A DNA stretch of 64,000 nucleotides, taken from the NCBI GenBank assembly GCA_964482055.1, contig CAYZVX010000005.1, positions 1 to 64,000 on the forward strand. The letters are read 5' to 3'. Shown in pieces: positions 16,289-23,851 of this stretch; the first letter of the stretch is position 1; every line of letters begins with the position of its first letter. Source of the stretch: G020354085 sp964482055. GTDB taxonomy: Bacteria > Pseudomonadota > Gammaproteobacteria > Acidiferrobacterales > Sulfurifustaceae. The position numbers and the translations under genes were made by a program. Below the pieces are notes generated by a model that saw nothing but the letters and a program-made list of their open reading frames with translations, did not search any database and was not told the origin of the DNA.

Positions 16289-17359
16289 CTAGAAGCGAAT
16301 GTGCGCCGAGGCATTGAGGGTGTAGCGCGATCCCCGCCAGTTGTCGACGTGGAACTTGGTGAACGGCAGCTCGGTGAGCTCAAAGAAGCGCGGCCAGCCG
16401 ATGCGCTCCACCCAGTCGCCGACGCGCTCCCAGTCTTTGGCGTCCTGCTTGTAGACGCGCAGGATCTTCTTGACGATCGCCGCCGCCTCCGGCCAGCGCG
16501 GCGGGTTGTTCGGGATGCCGGCGGCCACGAGCTTGTGGAACATGGGCTTCGAGCGGGCGTTCGAATTCTTGCCGCCCACCCAGATGGCGAGCTTGGAGTG
16601 CTCGGGGTCGTTGATCTGCATCGGCGGGCAGGGCGGAAAGCACGCCCCGCAGCAGATGCACTTCTTCTCGTCGACTTCGAGCGAGGGCTTGCCGTTGACC
16701 ATGGCCGGGCGAATGGCCGCCACCGGGCAGCGCGCCACCACCGAGGGGCGCTCGCAGACGTTGGCCACCAGATCGTGATTGATCTTCGGGGGCTTGGTGT
16801 GCTGCACGTTGATCGCGATGTCCCCTTGGCCGCCGCAGTTGATCTGGCAGCAGGAGGTGGTGATGTGCACGCGGTTCGGCATGTCCTCGTTCACGAACTC
16901 CTCGTAGAGCTCATCCATCAGCGCCTTGACGACACCGGAGGCGTCGGTGCCCGGGATATCGCAGTGCAGCCAGCCCTGGGTGTGCGAGATCATCGTCACC
17001 GAATTGCCGGTGCCGCCGACCGGGTAACCGGCGTCGTTGAGCGCCTGGATGAGCGGCTCGACCTTTTCCCACTTGGAGACCATGATCTCCATGTTGGAGC
17101 GGATCGTGAAACGCACATAACCCTCGCCGTACTGATCGATGATGTCGCACAGCAGGTTGATCTCGTAGGGGCCGAGCTGGCGCTGGGTGCCGACGCGCAC
17201 CGTCCAGATCTCGTCGCCGCTCTTGGCGACGTGGTGCAGCACCCCCGGGCGCGGGCGGTCGTGGTAGGCCCAGTTCCCGAAGTTCTTGATCATCAGCGGG
17301 TGCATGTACTGGAACGGATCGGGGCAGCCGCTTTCGATGGGTGTACGCATTTCAGCCAT
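16289..17359 (-). CDS. dsrB: DsrB, beta subunit of (reverse) dissimilatory sulfite reductase
   Basis: The 356-aa protein carries the siroheme/[4Fe-4S] cysteine set (SCCQINCGGQGDIA and RCPVAAIRP) and an inserted ferredoxin domain (KCICCGACFPPCPPM). With DsrA it oxidises the DsrC-bound sulfur to sulfite in the cytoplasm. The length equals that of known DsrB. It lies 56 bases after dsrA. A ferredoxin cluster could contact DsrL. Confidence 0.98.
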   Translation of the reverse strand: MAEMRTPIESGCPDPFQYMHPLMIKNFGNWAYHDRPRPGVLHHVAKSGDEIWTVRVGTQRQLGPYEINLLCDIIDQYGEGYVRFTIRSNMEIMVSKWEKVEPLIQALNDAGYPVGGTGNSVTMISHTQGWLHCDIPGTDASGVVKALMDELYEEFVNEDMPNRVHITTSCCQINCGGQGDIAINVQHTKPPKINHDLVANVCERPSVVARCPVAAIRPAMVNGKPSLEVDEKKCICCGACFPPCPPMQINDPEHSKLAIWVGGKNSNARSKPMFHKLVAAGIPNNPPRWPEAAAIVKKILRVYKQDAKDWERVGDWVERIGWPRFFELTELPFTKFHVDNWRGSRYTLNASAHIRF

Positions 17360-17415
17360 GGGTCGTTAATCTCCAGAAGCCTTCAACAGTTCAAAGTCTG
17401 ACCTGTGGGGCACGG

Positions 17416-18723
17416 CTAGCCGGCCGCCTTGCGGGCCTTCCACTTCTCCGCTTCCTTGTCCCAGTCGTCCATGCGGATGTAGGAACAAGTGCGCGGGTGC
17501 GTGATCATGTTCGGATCCGGCTCGAGGCCGATGCCCTCCAGGAAGTTCACAAGGCCGATGCGCTCGATCATCTCGCCGCAACGCTCGTGCTCCAGCCCGT
17601 TCTCCGCCCAGAAGTCGATGATGTTGTGCGCGAGCTCCTTGAGCTTGTCGTAGTCCTCGTCGGTTTCGAGCTTCATGAACGGCACCACGACGGTCCCGAA
17701 CAGGTCGCCGATCTTGAGGGTGCGCTTGCCGCCGATCAGGATGGTCACGCCCTTGTCGTCGCCAGGCTTCAGGGCCTTGGTCATGACGTTGATGCAGTGC
17801 ATGCAGCGCACGCAGTTGCGGTTGTCGACCGCGAGGGTGTCATCGTCGTTCAAGGACAGCGCCTGGGTCGGGCAGCGCGCGACGACGTTGTCGATGACGT
17901 ACTTGCGGCCCTTCTTGGCGACGAACGCCTTCACTTCCTTCTGGTCGACCTTCATGTCATCGCGCCAGGTGCCGATCACGGAGAAGTCGGCGCGCTGGAT
18001 CGAGTTCATGCAGTCGTTCGGACAGCCCGAGACCTTGAACTTGAACTTGTAGGGGAGCGCCGGCCGGTGCATGTCATCGAGGAAGTCGTTGACCAGCAGG
18101 CGGTGAATCTTCTGCTCGTTGCAGCAGCTCTGCTCGCAGCGCGCGGCACCCACGCAGCTCATGCCGGTGCGCACGCACGGCCCCGCGCCGCCCAGGTCCC
18201 AGCCGTAGTCGTTGATCTCGTCGAAGAAGTGCTGGGTGTTCTCGGTAGTGGTGCCGATGAACATGATATTGCCGGTCTGGCCGTGGAACGCGATCAGGCC
18301 CGAGCCCCACTTCTTCCAGGAGTCCGACAGCTGGCGCAGCATCTTGGTCGTGTAGTGATTGCCCGCTGGCGGCTGCACGCGCAGCGTATGGAATTCCTTG
18401 GACTCGGGGAACATGGGCTTGCCGTCCTTGTCCATGAGCTCGGTGAAGCGCGGGATGATGCCGCCGCCATAGCCGAACACCGACACCGTGCCGCCCTTCC
18501 AGTAACCCAGGCGCGTCTTGTAGGAATGCTCAAGCTGGCCGAGGAGATCGACCATCATGTTGTTTTCCATGGCCAGACGCTTGAGGCCGGTGACAAAGCT
18601 CGGCCATGGACCGCTCTCGAGCTGGTCCAGCATCGGAGTGCTATGGAACGGTTTGGAGGACTTCTTCTCCTTGGGCAGATACGTGGAATGCTTCTCGGGA
18701 TTCTTCGGTTTCTGGTCGGCCAT
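17416..18723 (-). CDS. dsrA: DsrA, alpha subunit of (reverse) dissimilatory sulfite reductase
   Basis: The 435-aa protein has the DsrA cysteines (RTGMSCVGAARCEQSCC and GCPNDCMNSIQ) for siroheme-[4Fe-4S] and a ferredoxin insertion (NCVRCMHCINVMTKALKPG). A strong ribosome binding site, AGGAGG, lies nine bases before the ATG at 18723. It is the first gene of the leftward dsr operon. The presence of dsrEFH and dsrL downstream shows that the enzyme runs in the oxidative direction. Upstream is a 446-base region shared with a divergent operon. Confidence 0.98.
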   Translation of the reverse strand: MADQKPKNPEKHSTYLPKEKKSSKPFHSTPMLDQLESGPWPSFVTGLKRLAMENNMMVDLLGQLEHSYKTRLGYWKGGTVSVFGYGGGIIPRFTELMDKDGKPMFPESKEFHTLRVQPPAGNHYTTKMLRQLSDSWKKWGSGLIAFHGQTGNIMFIGTTTENTQHFFDEINDYGWDLGGAGPCVRTGMSCVGAARCEQSCCNEQKIHRLLVNDFLDDMHRPALPYKFKFKVSGCPNDCMNSIQRADFSVIGTWRDDMKVDQKEVKAFVAKKGRKYVIDNVVARCPTQALSLNDDDTLAVDNRNCVRCMHCINVMTKALKPGDDKGVTILIGGKRTLKIGDLFGTVVVPFMKLETDEDYDKLKELAHNIIDFWAENGLEHERCGEMIERIGLVNFLEGIGLEPDPNMITHPRTCSYIRMDDWDKEAEKWKARKAAG

Positions 18724-19169
18724 CTGGACAACCTCCTATGGGCAGAAGGACGTAGACTCGATAATCTCGGCCGGGCCGGCGGTAACCATGATCCGGCCAG
18801 GCTTGCTCTTGGAACCGTCGTTCCGGAAGTCGCTAAGGTGGGGCGATAACGGTTTGACCTTCCGGGTCCGACCTATGGCCGGCCCTTGAGAAATCGCCCA
18901 CCCAACCGCATCTTGCGGACACTACACAAGCGCGCCGCAGTCTACGCGCTGCCGCCCGCAAGAAAATCCCGCATTCGGGAGAGCGGCGGGCGATTTTATC
19001 CCCCCCGAAAGGGATATATCCAGTAGATACCGGCATCGAGCCGCCTTCATGAAAAACCGCTCGCCCATGCATCGGAGCCCGCCGTGCGCCTGCATTGATT
19101 TTGGTCAACCAGGTCTGGTGCTACGCGCCTGGAACGAAGACCCCGAACTAAGTATCTGATCTTTTGGCC
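18724..19169. promoter_or_regulatory. divergent control region between dsrA and the tauD-like operon
   Basis: No gene fits this 446-base region. It holds several dyads: TCCCG-CATT-CGGGA (18967-18980), TATCCC followed by GGGATA (about 18998-19016), GGATATATCC (19012-19021) that shares bases with the previous one, and ACCAG-GT-CTGGT (19108-19119). These are candidate operators or leader hairpins. No convincing -35/-10 pair is visible on either side, which suggests activator-dependent promoters. The two-component system at the far end of the dsr operon is a candidate regulator. Confidence 0.6.
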
Positions 19170-20114
19170 ATGAGCTCCGACGCTGTGCGTGCCATCGACA
19201 GCCCCTTTGACCTGGACAACAAGTCCGGCTACGAGCGTTGGCGCGATTGGAAGCTTACCGGCTACCCGCAGGGCACACAGGCGCTGATCGTGGAGGTGCG
19301 CGATCCGCGCGCGCTGACCGATGCCGAAACCCGGGAGCTGCGGCGCCTGTGCCGCAAGGCGAATATGGCGGTGTACGCGAGCGATCTGGCCGGCAATCCC
19401 GACAAGGCAATACCGCGGCGCCTCGGCGAGCGCTTTGGCCTGACGCGCCTCGACAGCAACCCACTGGCCGACGAGGACAGCATAACGTCGCTGCGCGTGG
19501 TGGCGGAAAAATCCAGCCGGGGTTACATACCGTACTCGAACCGCCGGCTGCTGTGGCATACCGACGGCTACTACAATCCGCCGGCGCAGCGCATTCACGC
19601 CTTTGTGCTGCATTGCGTGTCACCGGCCGCCGAGGGCGGCGAGAACGGACTGATCGATCACGAGCTGGTATACCTGTTGATGCGCGACGCAAACCCGGAG
19701 CTGGTTGCGGCGCTCATGCAGCCCGACGCGATGACCGTTCCAGCCAATACCGAGGACGGCAGCGCGCGCCCGGCGCAGACCGGCCCGGTGTTCTCGGTCG
19801 ACCCGGCTGGCAACCTGCACATGCGCTACACGGCGCGCACGCGTTCCATCGAGTGGAAGGAGGACCCGACCACGCGCGCGGCGGTGCAAATGCTCGAACG
19901 GTTGCTCGCGGAAGATTCACCGTATGTGTTCCGTCATCGTCTGTCCGCCGGACAGGGGCTGATATGTAACAACGTGCTGCATAACCGCACGGCCTTTACG
20001 GATGATGTGGACAGGGGGCTCGCCAGGCTGATATACCGCGCGCGATACTATGACCGCATTTCCGGTACCGACGTGTTGCCGCTGCCATCGGGGGGAAAAC
20101 CATGCTCTACTTAA
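19170..20114 (+). CDS. TauD/TfdA-family Fe(II)/2-oxoglutarate dioxygenase
   Basis: The 314-aa protein has the iron-binding facial triad of the TauD family: His130 and Asp132 in LLWHTDGYYN, and His271 in NNVLHNRTAF. Arg-rich RLIYRARYYDR near the end would bind 2-oxoglutarate. TauD enzymes hydroxylate taurine or other substrates, but the substrate here cannot be told. The ATG at 19170 is preferred over an in-frame TTG six bases earlier; neither has a clear Shine-Dalgarno. It starts the operon divergent from dsrA, and its last 13 bases overlap the next gene. Confidence 0.85.
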   Translation: MSSDAVRAIDSPFDLDNKSGYERWRDWKLTGYPQGTQALIVEVRDPRALTDAETRELRRLCRKANMAVYASDLAGNPDKAIPRRLGERFGLTRLDSNPLADEDSITSLRVVAEKSSRGYIPYSNRRLLWHTDGYYNPPAQRIHAFVLHCVSPAAEGGENGLIDHELVYLLMRDANPELVAALMQPDAMTVPANTEDGSARPAQTGPVFSVDPAGNLHMRYTARTRSIEWKEDPTTRAAVQMLERLLAEDSPYVFRHRLSAGQGLICNNVLHNRTAFTDDVDRGLARLIYRARYYDRISGTDVLPLPSGGKPCST

Positions 20115-20299
20115 GCGAAGTGCTGCTGCAGCACCATGATGTCGATAGCTTCGAGGCGCTGTGCGAAGTCGTGTCGCAGCGCGCCCGCAGTGAGATGTTT
20201 TTCAAGATCGACGTGAAGCCGCCGTACCCCGACACACCCCCGAACTGGGAAGACCGCCTGGAAGGGGCGTTCGTGGGGATCCACTCGGTGACCCGCTAA
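20102..20299 (+). CDS. hypothetical protein, 65 aa, coupled to the tauD-like gene
   Basis: A small protein starting MLYLSEVLLQHHDVDSFEAL with an acidic-aromatic C-terminus (PPYPDTPPNWEDRLEGAF). Its start lies 13 bases inside the end of the dioxygenase gene, so translation is probably coupled. It has two cysteine-poor helical parts and no signal peptide. The family is not recognised. The tight overlap suggests a partner of the dioxygenase or of the protein encoded 12 bases downstream. Confidence 0.7.
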   Translation: MLYLSEVLLQHHDVDSFEALCEVVSQRARSEMFFKIDVKPPYPDTPPNWEDRLEGAFVGIHSVTR

Positions 20300-20311
20300 G
20301 GTGTCGGAAAC

Positions 20312-21022
20312 ATGAAGTATCTCAAGGAACCCGCCTTCTACGTCGATGCCGACAGCGCCGAGGACACCGAGGAGCCGCTCGCGCTGCTGGAGAAGCGGGT
20401 TGCGGAGTTGCGCGAGGAGCTGATCGAGCTGCCGGCGGGCTACGACCCGACGATGCGGGCGGGCCGGCTGCTCGAGCTGGCGCGCGTGCTGGTTCGTCTC
20501 GAAAGACCGGCGGATGCCTGGAAGCCGGCGCGCGAGGCGTTCGACATCTACGTGCAGGCCGAGCACTGGGACGGTGCCGTTCAGGCGTGCGACGTGTTGT
20601 TCGCGGCCGACCAACCCGAGTCACTGGCGGCGCTCGGCCAGGGCATCTGGCTGGCGGTCACCTATCCAATCGACCCCGAGCTCACGGTCGCTATGCTGCA
20701 GCACGTGATCGACGAGACGCCGGCCGATTCCGACGGTGCGGCGGTTGCGGCGGTGACCGCCAACTACGTGGTGGATCTACGCATGCCCGAGGGCAAGGCG
20801 CGCGATGACCTGATGTTCTATACGAGCCAGATGCTCGCCAACGTCGCACGCCGCCACAGCGACGTGCACGACCAGGCGGCGTTCGATCGCTGGTTCAAGA
20901 GACTCGAGCTCGACGACCCGGCGAAGTTCCTGGTGCGCCTGCGCAACGTGGTCGATGTGCTGGTGCAAGATAACTGGTGGTTCGACCGCGCGGCCCTGCA
21001 GGCAAAGTTGCCAGTGCAGTGA
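20312..21022 (+). CDS. hypothetical helical protein, 236 aa
   Basis: The protein is acidic and helix-rich, with repeated patterns of about 35 residues such as MRAGRLLELARVLVRLERPA and WDGAVQACDVLFAADQPESL that look like TPR units. A C-terminal part (FDRWFKRLELDDPAKFLVRL) is more compact. There is no signal peptide or membrane segment. It follows the 65-aa gene by 12 bases and is separated from the Cas6-like gene by a repeat spacer. Function is unknown; a scaffold role is only a guess from the repeat-like pattern. Confidence 0.75.
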   Translation: MKYLKEPAFYVDADSAEDTEEPLALLEKRVAELREELIELPAGYDPTMRAGRLLELARVLVRLERPADAWKPAREAFDIYVQAEHWDGAVQACDVLFAADQPESLAALGQGIWLAVTYPIDPELTVAMLQHVIDETPADSDGAAVAAVTANYVVDLRMPEGKARDDLMFYTSQMLANVARRHSDVHDQAAFDRWFKRLELDDPAKFLVRLRNVVDVLVQDNWWFDRAALQAKLPVQ

Positions 21023-21027
21023 AGCCC

Positions 21028-21104
21028 GTGAGTCGTAACTGGTGATTCGTGACAGGCAAGACCGGCTGATCCGCGAGTCACAAGTCACCAATCACAAGTC
21101 ACGA
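21028..21104. repeat. inverted array of TGATTCG/AGTCACAA-type words before the Cas6-like gene
   Basis: The left arm (GTGAGTCGTAACTGGTGATT from 21028, then CGTGACAGG) faces a right arm (21075-21104: GAGTCACAAGTCACCAATCA then CAAGTCACGAA). The arms can fold together across a loop GCAAGACCGGCTGATCC. The right arm touches the ATG at 21107, so no Shine-Dalgarno is visible and a hairpin could hide the start. It matches the word set at 3476-3545 and 57154-57234. Confidence 0.75.
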
Positions 21105-21106
21105 AC

Positions 21107-21790
21107 ATGTTCTGGCAGCAAACCACCCAGCAGCACCGCTACGTCGTCCCCGACGACGTGGTGGATGTCGCATTTGCCATAACCTGTCGCGCCTTGCCGG
21201 TGGACCATGCCTGGGCCCTGTCGGAGGCCGTCACGCAAGTCTTGCCGTGGCTGGTCGAAGATCCGCGCGCCGGCGTCCACACGATCCACGTCGCTGACTC
21301 GGGCAATGGCTGGATGCGTCCGCAGGCCCCGGACGACCTGCTTTACCCGTCGCGCCGGACCAAGCTCGTGCTGCGCGTTCCGCGCGAGCGCATCGAGGAC
21401 AGCCGGGCGCTGACCGACCGGATTCTGGACGTCGCCGGCCACGACCTTCGGGTGGGCAGCGCTGCGGTGCGGCCACTGAGCGAGATCACGACGATCTTTG
21501 CCCGCTACATCGTGGCGGAGGACGACGATAGCGAGAGCGCTTTTCTCACCGCCATGCACGCCCAGCTGCGGCGCCTGGGCATCGAGCCGAAGAAAATGTT
21601 GTGCGGAATCGAACGGGCGCTTCACACCCCGCAGCGGCGCATTCGCACGCGCAGCCTCATGCTGGCGGACTTGAGCGTGGAGGAGTCGGTGCGCCTTCAG
21701 CAGGAAGGCCTTGGGCCGTTGCGGCATCGGGGCTGCGGCCTGTTCATCCCGCACAAGGGGATCCGTGAGATGCATGAGGCCTTTGACTAG
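21107..21790 (+). CDS. stand-alone Cas6/Cmx6-like endoribonuclease homologue
   Basis: The 227-aa protein resembles the Cas6 group called Cmx6 (type I-MYXAN). Features are a beta-alpha start with LPVDHAWAL (His34 a candidate catalytic base), HTIHVADSGNGWMRP, a middle LVLRVPRERI strand, and a C-terminal glycine-rich loop GLGPLRHRGCG (201-211) followed by PHKGI. Cas6 enzymes cut CRISPR repeat RNA. No CRISPR array and no other cas gene is present in the 64 kb, so another RNA may be bound here, such as one of the repeat hairpins. It is followed by the RspA-like gene. Family call from remembered pattern. Confidence 0.7.
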   Translation: MFWQQTTQQHRYVVPDDVVDVAFAITCRALPVDHAWALSEAVTQVLPWLVEDPRAGVHTIHVADSGNGWMRPQAPDDLLYPSRRTKLVLRVPRERIEDSRALTDRILDVAGHDLRVGSAAVRPLSEITTIFARYIVAEDDDSESAFLTAMHAQLRRLGIEPKKMLCGIERALHTPQRRIRTRSLMLADLSVEESVRLQQEGLGPLRHRGCGLFIPHKGIREMHEAFD

Positions 21791-21870
21791 TTTTCAGGTC
21801 GATTTGTATCATTCGCGCCCGGCGGCTGGCGCAATGGCGCCGCCGATTGAAGCGATTGAAGGGGACGCAC

Positions 21871-22209
21871 ATGTCTATCGAATTCAACGGCAAGATGATT
21901 GAAACCGACAAGAACGGTTTTCTGGTCAATGTGGAGGACTGGAGCCGCGAGCTCGCCGAGCATATGGCGAAGCTCGAGGGCCTGACGTTGACCCAGAAGC
22001 ACTGGGACCTCATCGAGTACCTGCGCGACGAATACTTCAATAACAACCAGAACCAGCCCAACACGCGTCAAATCGTCAAGGCGATGAGCGAGAAGTGGGG
22101 GACCAACGTGCAGCAGAAGGACGTCTACGACCTCTTTCCCAAGGACCCGAGCAAGCAGGGTGGGCGCATCGCAGGACTGCCGGAGTCGCGCCGCAAGGGC
22201 GGCTACTGA
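21871..22209 (+). CDS. DsrC/TusE-family homologue lacking both redox cysteines (RspA type)
   Basis: The 112-aa protein matches DsrC along its length (MSIEFNGKMIETDKNGFLVN, HWDLIEYLRDEY, YDLFPKDP). The C-terminal arm reads KQGGRIAGLPESRRKGGY, with Gly98 and a basic residue at 109 in place of the two cysteines, so it cannot carry sulfur. Cysteine-free DsrC homologues have been named RspA and suspected to be regulatory. Its fold family includes a helix-turn-helix-like part. A GAAGGGG Shine-Dalgarno supports the ATG at 21871. It ends the operon, 48 bases before a strong terminator. Confidence 0.9.
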   Translation: MSIEFNGKMIETDKNGFLVNVEDWSRELAEHMAKLEGLTLTQKHWDLIEYLRDEYFNNNQNQPNTRQIVKAMSEKWGTNVQQKDVYDLFPKDPSKQGGRIAGLPESRRKGGY

Positions 22210-22257
22210 CGGCCGTGATCCGTGCGCGGTGATTGGTGGGTGGTGATGGGCAACGCG

Positions 22258-22288
22258 CGGCCGGCGGTTTTGCCGGCCGTTTTCGTTT
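22258..22288 (+). terminator. intrinsic terminator after the RspA-like gene
   Basis: A perfect eight-base stem, CGGCCGGC (22258-22265) and GCCGGCCG (22272-22279), with loop GGTTTT, is followed by TTTTCGTTT. It ends the tauD-like operon and separates it from sseA. Confidence 0.9.
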
Positions 22289-22297
22289 GAGGCGCCG

Positions 22298-23149
22298 ATG
22301 ATCCATACGACGCTGGTGAGCACGGAGCAGCTGGCGGCCCATCTCGATGACCCGAAATGGGTGGTGTTCGACTGCCGTTTTACGCTCAGCGACCCGGACG
22401 CCGGCCGGCATGCCTACCACGTCGGCCACATCCCGGGCGCGCGCTATGCCCATCTCAACGACGACCTTTCTGCGCCGGTCACGGCGAACAGCGGGCGTCA
22501 CCCGCTGCCGGCGCCGAAGGAGCTGGCGGAGAAGCTCGGCCGCTGGGGCGTGGACCAGAGCAAGCAGGTCGTGGTGTACGACAGCAGTTTCGGTGCGATC
22601 GCCGCGCGCCTGTGGTGGCTGCTGCACTGGCTCGGGCACAAGGCGGTCGCCGTGCTGGACGGGGACCTGCGCAAGTGGGAGAAGGAGCGCCGGCCGCTCA
22701 CCACCGAGCCGCCCCGTGTCATCCCCACACAGTTCCATCCGGCGATCCGCGAGGACGCCTGGCTCGACAGCGACGCGGTGGCGCGCCTGGTGACGGAGGG
22801 AGGCGGGCTGATCATCGATGCACGCAGTGAAGAGCGCTTCAATGGCGAGCGCGAGCCGTTCGATGCGGTGGCCGGCCACATCCCCGGGGCGATCAACGTT
22901 CCGTTCGAGGACAACCTCGAGCCGGGCGGCACGTTCCTGTCACGCGAGGAGCTCGGTGAGCACTACCGCCGCCTGCTCGGCGGCCACCACCCGCACACGG
23001 TCGTGCACATGTGTGGATCGGGTGTGACGGCCTGTCACAACCTGCTCGCCATGGAGCACGCGGGGTTGCGCGGGGCACGTCTCTACGCGGGGAGCTGGAG
23101 CGAATGGATCCGCGATCCGCGCCGGCCGATCGCGACCGGCGCGGACTAG
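22298..23149 (+). CDS. sseA: 3-mercaptopyruvate/thiosulfate sulfurtransferase
   Basis: The 283-aa protein has two rhodanese domains. The first (about 1-140) is inactive, with CH2A-like HIPGARYAHL. The second (about 150-283) has HIPGAINVPF and the active-site loop CGSGVTAC with Cys239. CGSGVTA is the loop of 3-mercaptopyruvate sulfurtransferases, whereas thiosulfate sulfurtransferases have CRKGVTA. It moves sulfane sulfur to an acceptor such as cyanide or a thiol carrier. It follows the tauD-like operon terminator, so it has its own transcript or readthrough. Confidence 0.93.
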   Translation: MIHTTLVSTEQLAAHLDDPKWVVFDCRFTLSDPDAGRHAYHVGHIPGARYAHLNDDLSAPVTANSGRHPLPAPKELAEKLGRWGVDQSKQVVVYDSSFGAIAARLWWLLHWLGHKAVAVLDGDLRKWEKERRPLTTEPPRVIPTQFHPAIREDAWLDSDAVARLVTEGGGLIIDARSEERFNGEREPFDAVAGHIPGAINVPFEDNLEPGGTFLSREELGEHYRRLLGGHHPHTVVHMCGSGVTACHNLLAMEHAGLRGARLYAGSWSEWIRDPRRPIATGAD

Positions 23150-23174
23150 CGCGGTAAGGCGCGGCGCGCGCCGG

Positions 23175-23750
23175 TCATCCCGTTTGTTCGTTTTCTTCGC
23201 TGGCGCCGCCGTGATCGGCGCCGCCGGCGATCCGGTCCATCAGCGCAAACAGCACGCCCGACACCACCAGCACGACGTGGATACCGACCTTCCAGGCCAG
23301 TGACTGGTCGGCCACCGTCCAGGTGTGCTCGGCGCCCAGGTTCTCGACGGTACCGATCCGCACGAACGCCTTGAGCAGCTCGATGGCGGAGATCGCCACG
23401 ATCGAGGCGATGAGCTTGACCTTGAGGCCGGAGAAATCGACCTTGCCCATCCACTCCGGCCGGTCCTCGTGGCCGGCGGTGTTGATCTTCGACACGAAGT
23501 TCTCGTAGCCGCTGAAGATGATGATGAGTAACAGGTTCGCGATGAGCGACATGTCCACCAGGGTCAGGATGGCAAGAATCATCTCGCTCTCCGAGGCAGT
23601 CAGGATCTGACCGGCGAGATGCATGAATTCCTGCGCGAACTTGACCAGCAGGATCAGGATGCCGATCACCAAACCGAGGTAGAACGGCGCCAGCAACCAG
23701 CGGCTGTTGAAGATCGCGACCTCGAGCGCGTGCTCGATCTTTCTCGACAT
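23175..23750 (-). CDS. YqhA/UPF0114 family membrane protein
   Basis: The 191-aa protein has about four membrane segments (LAPFYLGLVIGILILLVKF, MILAILTLVDMSLIANLLLI, ISAIELLKAFVR, VGIHVVLVVSGVLFALM). The N-terminal SRKIEHALEVAIFNSRWLLA is typical of the UPF0114 family, whose job is unknown. It converges with sseA, 25 bases away. Length and topology match the family. Confidence 0.88.
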   Translation of the reverse strand: MSRKIEHALEVAIFNSRWLLAPFYLGLVIGILILLVKFAQEFMHLAGQILTASESEMILAILTLVDMSLIANLLLIIIFSGYENFVSKINTAGHEDRPEWMGKVDFSGLKVKLIASIVAISAIELLKAFVRIGTVENLGAEHTWTVADQSLAWKVGIHVVLVVSGVLFALMDRIAGGADHGGASEENEQTG

Positions 23751-23851
23751 GTGTGTTCCCCCTGTTGTGCGAGCCGGCGGCTGGCGGGCACCAGCGCGAC
23801 CGGCGCGCCATTATCGTTGGGCGCCGCCAAACTTCAAGGGCGGGCGATGGC

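Noticed and set aside
19170..20114. Taurine dioxygenase (tauD) proper
   Set aside because: The iron ligands match the superfamily, but no tauABC transport genes are present and the substrate pocket cannot be judged, so only a family call is made.
21871..22209. TusE
   Set aside because: TusE keeps the penultimate cysteine; this protein has neither cysteine.
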